In this document: piece by piece, positions 26,589 to 35,162 of the stretch
How the letters are laid out: every line of letters starts with the position of its first letter
Position numbering within the stretch: the first letter of the stretch is position 1
NCBI GenBank assembly: GCA_032162705.1
Contig: JAVRON010000017.1
Location: forward strand, 7,832-71,831
Source of the DNA: QHXN01 sp032162705
Lineage (GTDB): Bacteria > Acidobacteriota > Blastocatellia > Pyrinomonadales > Pyrinomonadaceae
Reading direction: 5' to 3'
Length of the DNA stretch: 64,000 nucleotides
Translations under genes and position numbers: made by a program
The notes under the pieces: model-generated
Told to the model about the DNA's origin: nothing
The model's input: only the letters and a program-made list of their open reading frames with translations
The model's database searches: none

Positions 26589-26678
26589 TTCACCGCAGAG
26601 GCGCTGAGAGCGCAGAGACTCGCAGAGGGTTGAAGTATCTCTGCGCCCCTCTGCGTCCTCAGCGCCTCTGCGGTGAAT
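26589..26678. repeat. GC-rich interspersed hairpin element, copy 1
   Basis: Left arm begins TTCACCGCAGAGGCGCTGAG (26589) and the right arm ends with its reverse complement (to 26678). The arms each run about 40 bp with internal partial repeats of GCAGAG. It sits between the S1/P1 nuclease start and the AmiE-NamZ stop. Copies 2 and 3 are at 59297 and 63930. Confidence 0.9.
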
Positions 26679-26701
26679 TCCCCTTCCGCATAAGTTCAAC
26701 C

Positions 26702-29236
26702 CTAGCGGTAAAGCAGCACGCGCGCACGCGCGCGACGAAACTCTTCGAGCCGCGGCTGCCACGCGCGCGCTATCGCTTCCGGCTCGTCGGCGCGCTTCAC
26801 GCGTTCCAGCGTATCGGCGTTGACGAGCAGGCGCGCGTAGTCGTCAACCTTCCACTCCTGCGGGTAGAGGCGTCGGAGCGCGACCGCGATCTCCACACCT
26901 GCGCGCACAGGGCGGAAGCGCGCGCGTTCAGTGACGATCAGGTTGACGCCGCCGCACTCCTGCTCTTTGAAGACGGAGGCGCGCGGCGTGAAGCGCACGG
27001 GCACGAAGCGCACGCCGACGAGGCCGCGCCCGTTAAGATACGACGCGAGCTTCTGCCCGTCGAGCCACGGCGCACCTACAAGCTCGAACGGCGTGTCCGT
27101 CCCGCGCCCGACCGAGAGGTTCGTCGTCTCAAGCAAGCCGACGCCGGGGTAAAGGGTCGCTTCCGTCAGGCTCCGCATGTTCGGCGAGGGGTTCACCCAA
27201 GTTTGCCCAGTCGCGTCGAGCCACATCGCGCGCCGCCAGTTCTCCAACTTCACCACGCGCAGGTCGCAACCCACCTTGCGCTGCTCGTTGAAGAGTCGCG
27301 CCAGCTCGCCCACCGTCATGCCGTGCCGGACGGGAAGCGTGTGGTACGCGATGAAAGAGAGTTTATCTTCGTCGGCGACGGGGCCTTCCGTTTCCACGCC
27401 GCCAATCGGGTTCGGGCGGTCGAGAACGAAGAGAGGTTTACCCGTTTTGGCTGCCTCCTCCATCGCATAGCCGAGCGTCGAAATATATGTGTAGAAGCGC
27501 GCGCCGATGTCCTGTATGTCGAAGACGAGTGCGTCGAGATTCTTCAACTGCTCGGGCTTCGGACGCCGCGTCTCGCCGTAGAGAGAGTAGACGGGAAGTC
27601 CAGTCTTTTCGTCCACCGAGTCGGAAACTTTCTCGTCCGCCTGCCCGCGTATGCCGTGCTCGGGCGAGAAGAGTGCGGTGAGTTTTACGCCCGGCGCTTC
27701 GCGCAGCACGTCAATCGTCTGCCGTCCCGCGCGGTCGCGCCCCGTGTGATTCGTAATCAGCCCGACGCGCAAGCCCTGCAATTCTTTGAAGCCGCCGCGC
27801 TCCAACACGTCGATGCCGTTTAAGACTTCCGCCTGCTCAGGCGCGAGCAAGCCCGCGGCCTCGCTCGCACGCGCCTCATTAACAGATGACGTGAACCGCG
27901 CGAGTCCCGCCAGCATGTCCTGTAGATATTGACTATGCTCCATGCGTGCGCGCGCGACTGTGCCCGCGTCCGTGACCGCGCCCGCGACGATGTTCGCCAC
28001 GCGCGCGCGCAAAGGCCCAACGTCGCCCTTGCCTTCGGGGTGGACGCGGTTCGAGAGGAAGACGACGAAGGTCTCGCTCGCCGGGTCGATCCAGATTGAA
28101 GTGCCTGTAAAGCCCGTATGTCCGAACGAGCCGACCGGGAAAAGGTCTCCGCGATTCGTCGAGAAGCTTGTGTTGATGTCCCAGCCGAGTCCGCGCGCGC
28201 CGCCGTCTTCAGTCACCTGCCGCGGGCGCGTCATCTCGGCCACGCCGAGCGGCGATAGAATGCGCGCGCCTCCATACTCGCCGCCGTTCAGAATCATCTG
28301 GCAGAAGACGGCAAGGTCGTCCGCGGTCGAGAAGAGTCCGGCGTGCCCCGCGACTCCGCCCATGCGATTGGCCGTCGGGTCGTGAACCTCTCCGCGCAGG
28401 ACGCGTTCGCCCTCAGGTCCTTGCGTGCCGACGCCGCCGAGATAACTTTTCACGCCTCGCACGTTCTCGGTCGGCGCGATGCGGGCGAGCAACTCCGCGC
28501 GTGGATGAAAGCCCGTGTCGCGCATACCTAACGGCTCGTAGATATTCCGGCGCGCGAACTCGTCGAGCGTCTGCCCGGAGACGCGGCGGACTATCTCGCC
28601 GAGCGTGATGTAGTTGATGTCGCTGTAGACGAAGCGTGAGCCGGGCGCGCTCCGCAGCGGCTCGATGTAGAGTCGGCGGAGCATCTCGTCGTAACCCGAC
28701 CACTGTTCGCCGAGGTCGAAGTCCGGCGCGTAGCCCGAGCGATGTGTGAGCAGGTGCTCGACCGTGATGCTCTCTCGCCCTTCGCCCTTCAACTCGGGGA
28801 TGTAGCGTGAGACCGAATCAGTGAGACGAACACGGCCCCGCTCGACAAGAATCATGACGCTCGTCGCCGTCGCTAAAATTTTCGTCAGACTCGCGAGGTC
28901 GAAGATCGTGTCGGCGGTCATGGCCTCGCGCTGCGGGATGAGAGCGCGCGAGCCGTAAGCCTTTCGCCAAACGACGCCGCCGCGACGCGCGACCAGCACG
29001 ACCGCGCCCGGCAACTCTTTTCTCTCAATCGCCTCGGCCACCGCGCCGTCGATGAAGGCAAGCCTGTCCGCCGCCACCGAGACCTTCGCGGGCTGCACGA
29101 CCGGCAACGTCGCGGCCTTTGTTTCTGCGACGAAAAGGAGCGCCAACAGACATGCTACAAGTGGGCGAGAGAATCTAAGCGCTCCCGTATTTTTATCTCT
29201 CGCGTCCGACACGTTTGGGTTTTTCTCCTTACTCAT
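26702..29236 (-). CDS. Fusion of AmiE-like serine hydrolase and NamZ (DUF1343) exo-N-acetylmuramidase
   Basis: An 844-residue exported protein (signal-like hydrophobic segment 23-40). Residues about 50-420 form a beta-lactamase-family serine hydrolase with SLTK (116-119) as nucleophile motif and YSDINY as the Tyr-x-Asn motif. Residues about 465-844 form a DUF1343 domain beginning LQGLRVGLITNHTGRD, with LFSPEHGIRG and VFDIQDIGARFYTY. In Bacillus subtilis separate AmiE and NamZ proteins remove the stem peptide and the terminal MurNAc from cell-wall glycan. Here both are in one chain, and nagZ (ATGA overlap at 29233-29236) lies just upstream. Confidence 0.92.
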   Translation of the reverse strand: MSKEKNPNVSDARDKNTGALRFSRPLVACLLALLFVAETKAATLPVVQPAKVSVAADRLAFIDGAVAEAIERKELPGAVVLVARRGGVVWRKAYGSRALIPQREAMTADTIFDLASLTKILATATSVMILVERGRVRLTDSVSRYIPELKGEGRESITVEHLLTHRSGYAPDFDLGEQWSGYDEMLRRLYIEPLRSAPGSRFVYSDINYITLGEIVRRVSGQTLDEFARRNIYEPLGMRDTGFHPRAELLARIAPTENVRGVKSYLGGVGTQGPEGERVLRGEVHDPTANRMGGVAGHAGLFSTADDLAVFCQMILNGGEYGGARILSPLGVAEMTRPRQVTEDGGARGLGWDINTSFSTNRGDLFPVGSFGHTGFTGTSIWIDPASETFVVFLSNRVHPEGKGDVGPLRARVANIVAGAVTDAGTVARARMEHSQYLQDMLAGLARFTSSVNEARASEAAGLLAPEQAEVLNGIDVLERGGFKELQGLRVGLITNHTGRDRAGRQTIDVLREAPGVKLTALFSPEHGIRGQADEKVSDSVDEKTGLPVYSLYGETRRPKPEQLKNLDALVFDIQDIGARFYTYISTLGYAMEEAAKTGKPLFVLDRPNPIGGVETEGPVADEDKLSFIAYHTLPVRHGMTVGELARLFNEQRKVGCDLRVVKLENWRRAMWLDATGQTWVNPSPNMRSLTEATLYPGVGLLETTNLSVGRGTDTPFELVGAPWLDGQKLASYLNGRGLVGVRFVPVRFTPRASVFKEQECGGVNLIVTERARFRPVRAGVEIAVALRRLYPQEWKVDDYARLLVNADTLERVKRADEPEAIARAWQPRLEEFRRARARVLLYR

Positions 29237-31191
29237 TTGGCCTTTGTCGTCGTGTCGAGAGGACGCACTGTCGATCTCAACTGAATGCCTGTGCCGCGCG
29301 CGTATAGATTCGGCAACGAGATGGGCAGCCGCCCTGTGATGTCGGAGCGCCGTGTAATGGCGAGAGCGGCTGCCGTCTGAAGACTGGGCATGTCGCCGTA
29401 TGCAACGACGTAGGTTCTTAGCGCCGGGAAGTTTTGCAGGAGGTATGGATTTCCGAAACTGATGCCTACGACGGGAGCCTTGCGTTCGAGCAGCGCGGAG
29501 AGAACCCGCGCTCCCTGCTCCGGTAGACCTACGCTGTTGGTCGCGCCGGAACGAACTCGCCCGTACATCGCAGCGATCACTACGTCCGCCTTCCCGGCGC
29601 TTTCCAGCGCCCCTCTCATCTCCTCGTCGGTCGAGCGCGAGTCAAGCACTGTGATGTCGAGGCATAGGCCGGGCCTTAGCAGGTTGGCGAAAAATGGGTT
29701 CGCAATCCAGCCCCGGTCTTCGCCGTTTGTTATTCCCAGAATGAAAATGCGCTTCGCGCTTCGGAGTCCTTCCCCGTCCGCGCTGTCGATGAGCTTCGCG
29801 TCGTCGCGGACGAGCGTGATCGCGTGCAGCGCCACTTCGAGGGCAAGGTCTTTTGCACTCGTGCCTGCGACGAGTTGGTCGATTTGCTCAAGTGGCGTGA
29901 TGCGCTGCTTGACGAGACCGAGGTCATACTTGGCCGCGAGAATCTTGCGCGCCGATTCTTCGATGCGCTTCTCTGTCAGTCGCCCCGTTTGCACGGCCTC
30001 GCGCAGTCCGCGCAGCACGGCGTCGGGGTCTGCGGGCTTCAGGAGCATGTCCGCGCCCGCGAGCACAGCGCGCACGGCGGCCTCGTCCTGTTTGAAGTAA
30101 ATAGTGAGTCCGCTCATGTCGAGCGCGTCGGTGATGACGATGCCGTCAAAGCCGAGGTCTTTACGAAGCAGTCCCGTCAGGATAACCGGCGAGAGCGTGC
30201 CGGGCAGCACTGCGTTCTCCGAGAACACTTCGCGCTCGGCGTATGTGGGTCGCACGATGGCTTCGCGCGGCAGCGGGCTGACCTCGGTCGGGTCGATTTG
30301 CGGCAGACCGATGTGAGCCGACATGACCGCGCCGACGCCCGACTTGATCGCCGCGCGGAACGGGACAAGCTCGACCGCGTCGAGCCGCGCGCGCGCGACG
30401 TTGATGACGGGCAGTCCGCGATGTGAATCCGTCGCGGTGTCGCCGTGGCCGGGGAAATGTTTGGCCGTCGCGATGACGCCTGCCGTTTGCGCGCCCTCGA
30501 CAAAGGCCGCGACGAAGCGCGCCACCTCCGATGGGTCTTCGCCGAAAGAGCGGACGTTGATGACGGGATTGCCCGCATTATTGTTCACGTCGGCGACGGG
30601 CGCGAACAACTGCTCGACGCCGAGCGCGCGCGCCTCTCGCGCCGTCACCTCGCCCTGTCGCCGCGCGTATTCAGGATTTCCGGTCGCGCCGAGCGCCATG
30701 TTCCAGGGCAGATTGGTCGCATCGTCGAAGCGCATGCCGCTGCCGGATTCGAGGTCTGCGGAGACGAGTAGCGGCAGACGCGCGAGCTGCTGCATACGAT
30801 TAACGAGATGGACTGATTCGTAGATGGGGCCCCGGAAAAGGATGATGCCGCCGATGTGATTCTGCTCGACCTGGCGTCGAAGCTCCTTGAACTCGTCGCT
30901 CTCCTGATTGAGAAACTTCGCGTTGATGCCGATTGAGATGAGCTGCCCGGCCTTCTCTTCGAGCGTCATCTGCTTGAGCTGTTCGTCGGCCCACTTGAGC
31001 GCGTCCTTCGAGGGGCGGCGCGGGTAAGGCGTCCTGACCTGCGCTTCGAGCGTGATGGAGGGCGGCGGCTCGCAATTTAAACACTTCTTCGTCTGCGCTT
31101 GGAACGGAGAAACCGAGCCGAGCATCAGCGAAAAGAATGTCAGAAGTACGAGCGCCGCGCGGCAACACCGCCGAGTATGTATCAGTCTCAT
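29233..31191 (-). CDS. nagZ: Glycoside hydrolase family 3 beta-N-acetylglucosaminidase (NagZ type)
   Basis: The 652-residue exported enzyme (signal segment about 12-33) shows the NagZ signature KHFPGHGDTATDSH, holding the Asp-His acid/base pair, and the nucleophile Asp in GIVITDALDMSGL. A GH3 C-terminal domain (about 420-640) follows, as in Gram-positive two-domain NagZ rather than the short proteobacterial form. It should release GlcNAc from the glycan so that NamZ can take MurNAc. It is the first of the two overlapping hydrolase genes. Confidence 0.92.
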   Translation of the reverse strand: MRLIHTRRCCRAALVLLTFFSLMLGSVSPFQAQTKKCLNCEPPPSITLEAQVRTPYPRRPSKDALKWADEQLKQMTLEEKAGQLISIGINAKFLNQESDEFKELRRQVEQNHIGGIILFRGPIYESVHLVNRMQQLARLPLLVSADLESGSGMRFDDATNLPWNMALGATGNPEYARRQGEVTAREARALGVEQLFAPVADVNNNAGNPVINVRSFGEDPSEVARFVAAFVEGAQTAGVIATAKHFPGHGDTATDSHRGLPVINVARARLDAVELVPFRAAIKSGVGAVMSAHIGLPQIDPTEVSPLPREAIVRPTYAEREVFSENAVLPGTLSPVILTGLLRKDLGFDGIVITDALDMSGLTIYFKQDEAAVRAVLAGADMLLKPADPDAVLRGLREAVQTGRLTEKRIEESARKILAAKYDLGLVKQRITPLEQIDQLVAGTSAKDLALEVALHAITLVRDDAKLIDSADGEGLRSAKRIFILGITNGEDRGWIANPFFANLLRPGLCLDITVLDSRSTDEEMRGALESAGKADVVIAAMYGRVRSGATNSVGLPEQGARVLSALLERKAPVVGISFGNPYLLQNFPALRTYVVAYGDMPSLQTAAALAITRRSDITGRLPISLPNLYARGTGIQLRSTVRPLDTTTKAK

Positions 31192-31293
31192 CTGAAAATC
31201 TCACCCAACGTTTTCAAACGGAAGTCAGAAGCACCGGAGTTTCCGGCCACACGCGCGATGTGAATCAGAGCGACACTTTGCCTGTACCTCATT

Positions 31294-32802
31294 CTAATTG
31301 CCCGCAGCGACCTTCTCAGTGACAGGGCGTCCCCCTGCGAGCAGGCTGACAGCGTAGCCGACCGTCACACAGACGATTGTGCCCATCAACACGTACCAAG
31401 TCCAAGCGACCGTCGTGTAGAACTTGACGAGCAACATGAACGCGAGCGAGACGGCCATCCCCGTCATCACGCCGATCTGGTTAGTGCGCCGCGTCAGCAC
31501 GCCGAGCAGGAACGCGCCGAGCATGGGCCCGTAGACGAGCGATGCGATGGTCAGCCCCACAGTGAAGACCGATCCCCAGCCGCGCGCCAACATCGCAATC
31601 AGGATCAGTACGACGCCCCACGCAGCCGTGAACCAGCGCGAGAGACGTAGGTAATGCTCGTCACTGTCGTCCGGATTCAGGAGCGGTCTATAGAGGTCGA
31701 GCACCGTGCTCGACGAGAGCGAGTTGAGCGAGCCGCTCAGGTTCGACATCGCGGCGGCGAAGATGGCCGCGATGACCAGCCCCGAGACGCCGTGCGGGAG
31801 TCGCTGTACGATGAAGGTCGGGAAAATCTCGTCGTTGCTCGTCAACTTGACGGTCAGAGGGAAGAATTTGTAATAGGCCGAGAGCATCACGCCGATGAAC
31901 AGGAATAGTGAGAACTGAAACAGCACGACGAACCCGCTGAAGATGAGAGCCTTCTGGCTGTCGCGCCGGTCTCGACACGTCAGCAGGCGCTGGACGAGGA
32001 GCTGATCGGTTCCGTGCGATGCCATCGTCAGAAAAGTGCCGCCGAGAAAGCCCGCCCAGAAAGTGAAGGGCACGCTAAAGTCCCTTGAGAACGAAAAGAG
32101 CTGAAACTTGTTCGACTCGGCAGCGTGCGCGGCGATGGTGCCCCAACCGCCCGGAACCAGTGTGAGCAGCTCGTAGGCCGCGAGCAGCGAGCCGCCGATG
32201 TAGATGACGAGCTGGATGAGGTCTGTCCAGATGACTGCGGCGATGCCGCCCTCGAACGTGTAGATGAGCGTCAGCACGCCGACGATGATGATCGACCACA
32301 GCCAGAGATTGGGCCAGCCCGGCAGGCTTACGCTCAGCACCGCGCTCAAGACGAGCGACGCGGCGAAGACGCGCACGCCCTCGGCCAGTGCGCGCATCAC
32401 CAGAAAGAGCGACGCCGCGAAGTTCTTCGTCTTCGCCCCGAAGCGCTCTCTGAGCAGTTCGTAGGCCGTCAGCATATCGCCACGGAAGTACGCGGGGATA
32501 AAGAGCAGGCTGATGATGAAGCGCGCGATGACGTAGCCGAAGACGACTTGCAGGTAAGTGAAGTTGCCGCCCTGCTCGGGCCGCGCGTAGGTAGCATAGG
32601 CGATTGCCGGGACGCCGATCAGCGTCAGCGTGCTCGTTTCGGTGGCGACGATTGAGAGGCTGATGATGAGCCAGTGCGTGTTCTTCGCGCCGATGAAGTA
32701 GTCTTTGACCGTCCGCTGCTTGCCCCTGAACCTCGTGCCGAAGATGGTGATTCCAACGAGGTAAAGCACGAGCACCGCGTAATCTACGGCTGAGAATCCC
32801 AC
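31294..32802 (-). CDS. Sodium:solute symporter (SSS family)
   Basis: This 502-residue membrane protein has 13 or so hydrophobic helices with SSS landmarks: FVGKQRTVKDYFIGAKN-like N-terminal loop (here RGKQRTVKDYF), a conserved VATETSTLTLIGVP helix, EGGIAAVIWTDLIQ, and DQLLVQRLLTCRD. It lies between nagZ and murQ on the same strand. Uptake of MurNAc or GlcNAc-MurNAc products is therefore the likely job; B. subtilis uses a PTS (MurP) at this place instead. Confidence 0.9.
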   Translation of the reverse strand: MGFSAVDYAVLVLYLVGITIFGTRFRGKQRTVKDYFIGAKNTHWLIISLSIVATETSTLTLIGVPAIAYATYARPEQGGNFTYLQVVFGYVIARFIISLLFIPAYFRGDMLTAYELLRERFGAKTKNFAASLFLVMRALAEGVRVFAASLVLSAVLSVSLPGWPNLWLWSIIIVGVLTLIYTFEGGIAAVIWTDLIQLVIYIGGSLLAAYELLTLVPGGWGTIAAHAAESNKFQLFSFSRDFSVPFTFWAGFLGGTFLTMASHGTDQLLVQRLLTCRDRRDSQKALIFSGFVVLFQFSLFLFIGVMLSAYYKFFPLTVKLTSNDEIFPTFIVQRLPHGVSGLVIAAIFAAAMSNLSGSLNSLSSSTVLDLYRPLLNPDDSDEHYLRLSRWFTAAWGVVLILIAMLARGWGSVFTVGLTIASLVYGPMLGAFLLGVLTRRTNQIGVMTGMAVSLAFMLLVKFYTTVAWTWYVLMGTIVCVTVGYAVSLLAGGRPVTEKVAAGN

Positions 32803-32995
32803 ACAGTTGACCTTTCGCGGAGAGTAGAAAAGATTCCGAAGGAGTCGGGCCCATAGAATACCTTGCCCCTCGCCTCACCTCAAACGCCTGAGCCACGCTT
32901 GATTTAATTCAACGTCGAACGAACGGCTCAGTGCCCAACAGTGAAGGATGCAACATCAACTCGGCCTCTCGCCTTCCTCTCGAAAACTCTTCGAC

Positions 32996-33931
32996 CTAAT
33001 CTCTTTCCGAAAGCTCCTCGACGGCGCGCGCCACAACCCACCCCGAAGAGCCGAGCGTGTCTTCTGCCTCCTCGCGGGTGCGCCCCGTCTTCGACATGAC
33101 GAGCGCGACGCGTAGGTCTCCGCCCGCGCGTTCGAGTGCGTCGCCTGCCGCCCTGAAGTCAAGTCCTGTCTCTGCGGCGAGGATGCGCAGGGAGCGCGCG
33201 CGCAGCTTCGCGTTGCGCGGCAGCATGTTCGTCATCCGGTTGCCTTTGACGTAGCCGAGCCGGATCATCGTCGCGGTCGAGAGCATGTTCAAGACCAACT
33301 TCTGCGCCGTCCCAGACTTCAGACGCGTCGAGCCTGCAACCACCTCCGGCCCGACTACGGGAACGATTGCCACCTCGACGGCACGCGTGATCGGCGAGTC
33401 GGGCACGCATGTCACAGCCGCCGTGAAGGCTCCCAGACGGCGCGCGTACTCAACCGCGCCGATAGTGTAGGGCGTCCGCCCCGAAGCGGCGATGCCGACC
33501 AGAGCATCACGTCCGCCAACGCCTCTCGCCTCCGCGTCGCGCGCCCCCGCTTCGCCGTCGTCCTCCGAAGCCTCTGTTGCGCGGTAGAGCGCTTCGTAGC
33601 CGCCCGCGATGATTCCCTGCACCAGTTCGGGCGGCACGCCAAACGTGGGCGGGCACTCTGAGGCGTCGAGCACGCCCAGGCGTCCCGATGTGCCTGTGCC
33701 GACGTAAAAGAGTCTGCCGCCCGTCCGCAGTCGCTCGACTATCCGCTCTACCGCGTGCTCTACTTCCGGCAGGACGAGTCTGACCGCCACGGCGACGCAC
33801 GCATCCTCCTCGTTCATCAGTCTCAAGACTTCCGCCGTCGGCAGAGAGCTTAACTCTCGCGTCCGTGGATTCTCCTGCTCTGTGACGGGAAGCTCTGTTT
33901 GACTGTCTTCTGTCGAACTGTCTGAAGCCAT
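32996..33931 (-). CDS. murQ: N-acetylmuramic acid 6-phosphate etherase
   Basis: The 311-residue SIS-fold enzyme cleaves the lactyl ether of MurNAc-6-phosphate to GlcNAc-6-phosphate and lactate. YVGTGTSGRLGVLDASECPP (near 77-96) is the sugar-phosphate loop with the catalytic Glu. GIAASGRTPYT and GSTRLKSGTAQKLVLN are further family signatures. The C-terminal 60 residues form the usual UBA-like helical tail. Its presence next to hydrolases, a transporter and a kinase closes the MurNAc recycling route. Confidence 0.96.
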   Translation of the reverse strand: MASDSSTEDSQTELPVTEQENPRTRELSSLPTAEVLRLMNEEDACVAVAVRLVLPEVEHAVERIVERLRTGGRLFYVGTGTSGRLGVLDASECPPTFGVPPELVQGIIAGGYEALYRATEASEDDGEAGARDAEARGVGGRDALVGIAASGRTPYTIGAVEYARRLGAFTAAVTCVPDSPITRAVEVAIVPVVGPEVVAGSTRLKSGTAQKLVLNMLSTATMIRLGYVKGNRMTNMLPRNAKLRARSLRILAAETGLDFRAAGDALERAGGDLRVALVMSKTGRTREEAEDTLGSSGWVVARAVEELSERD

Positions 33932-33970
33932 CGGCTCTGACGTTCTCTCTCTTGATGTTCTCTCTTAATG

Positions 33971-34018
33971 ATCTGAAATCTCAAATTTGAAATTTAAGGT
34001 TCGAGATTTGAGATTTCA
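33971..34018. repeat. AT-rich inverted heptad repeat
   Basis: The perfect 12-bp arms GAAATCTCAAAT (33975-33986) and ATTTGAGATTTC (34006-34017) enclose a 19-bp loop. Units of 7 nt (TGAAATC, TCAAATT, TGAAATT) are visible. It lies between the sugar kinase gene and murQ, where it could form a hairpin in the mRNA. Confidence 0.85.
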
Positions 34019-34031
34019 ACTCTTTAAACCA

Positions 34032-35024
34032 TCAGCCCGCGAGCGCGAACTGTAACTGCTCACCGGCCATGCGTGCGGCGGCCTCGGCGGGCGCGAGCAA
34101 CGGCGGAGCGATGAAGGCGCGCGGCGCGACGCTCTGCACCTCCACGCCCAGCGGGTCGAGTATCATGCTTGCTGCCGCGAAGACACCGCCGACATACGCC
34201 ACCTGAAAACGCTCGCGCTCCATCTTGAGCTTGCGTATCACGGCGCAGGCCGCACACGCCAACTCGCGCCCCGCCTCTTCGATGATTTCGCGCGCAACCA
34301 CGTCGCGCTTGCGCGCGGCCACGACCACGCGACTTCCAAAGCCTGCGATGCGACTGTTCGTCACGTTCGGCGCGTAGACCGCCGTCGAGAGGTCTTCCAC
34401 TTTCGCCACGTTGAAGTAGTCGCACGCGGCTTCGACCAGCGAGGTCTTTCGACCGCGCCCGTCCGAAGCCCTCGCCACGGCCTGCAAGGCCCGCCGCGCG
34501 ATCCACGAACCGCTTCCCTCGTCGCCCACCACGGGCCCCCAGCCGCCCGCGCAGGCGTGTCGGCCTCGCCCGTTTACGCCGCAGCAGATCGAGCCTGTCC
34601 CGGCGATAATAACGAGGCCGGGCTTACCTTCGGTCGCCCCGTAGAGTGCGATGTCCGCATCCGTCACGACCTCGACGGTCTTGATGCCAAGCTCCTTGAG
34701 CGCCGCGCGCATGCGGTCGCGTATGTCCGCGCGCTTGACGCCTGCCAGGCCCACTTCAGCGGCGACGATCTCCATGCGCCGCACGCCCGCCTCGGCGCAG
34801 GCGCGGTCTGTGGCTTCGCGTATGGCATTGGCCGCTTCGGTCACGCCCACGCGCAGAGGGTTCGAGGGCCCGGCCACACCTTCGCCCAGCACCTCGCCGC
34901 CTCCGTCCGTGACGACGGCGCGCGTCTTAGACCCGCCCCCATCGACGCCGAGCACTAACGCTTGCGTGCCGAGAGACGTTGAACGCTTTGCCTGAAGTTT
35001 GACTGGTCGGCGCTTGGCCTTCAT
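34032..35024 (-). CDS. BadF/BadG/BcrA-type N-acetylhexosamine kinase (MurK/NagK-like)
   Basis: The 330-residue product has the ASKHA nucleotide-binding fold. LGVDGGGSKTRAVV is the phosphate-1 loop, VIIAGTGSICCGVNGRG phosphate-2, and GGWGPVVGDEGSGSWIARRAL the adenosine/hinge region. This matches GlcNAc kinase/MurK proteins. It probably phosphorylates imported MurNAc (for MurQ) and GlcNAc. The frame opens at 35111, but the ATG at 35024 begins just before the conserved core and is chosen. It is divergent from the LysR gene. Confidence 0.88.
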   Translation of the reverse strand: MKAKRRPVKLQAKRSTSLGTQALVLGVDGGGSKTRAVVTDGGGEVLGEGVAGPSNPLRVGVTEAANAIREATDRACAEAGVRRMEIVAAEVGLAGVKRADIRDRMRAALKELGIKTVEVVTDADIALYGATEGKPGLVIIAGTGSICCGVNGRGRHACAGGWGPVVGDEGSGSWIARRALQAVARASDGRGRKTSLVEAACDYFNVAKVEDLSTAVYAPNVTNSRIAGFGSRVVVAARKRDVVAREIIEEAGRELACAACAVIRKLKMERERFQVAYVGGVFAAASMILDPLGVEVQSVAPRAFIAPPLLAPAEAAARMAGEQLQFALAG

Positions 35025-35076
35025 CGGGGAAACAGGGCGAAGACGCGGGGCGCTCGCCGCCCACGCTCGGAAAATT

Positions 35077-35135
35077 TTGTGCAATCCTAGCGGAAGTTTG
35101 TTTATAATCAAAACTAAAAGATTTTATTTGAATGA
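35077..35135. promoter_or_regulatory. Candidate divergent promoter/LysR operator region
   Basis: Between the kinase and the LysR gene lies an AT-rich stretch with TATAAT at 35103-35108 on the plus strand. It overlaps a loose dyad, AATC, ten bases, GATT (35106-35123), close to the T-N11-A form of LysR sites. A good -35 at proper spacing is not visible. Confidence 0.3.
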
Positions 35136-35162
35136 TAACCGTTTCTGATACCGGAGTTTCCG

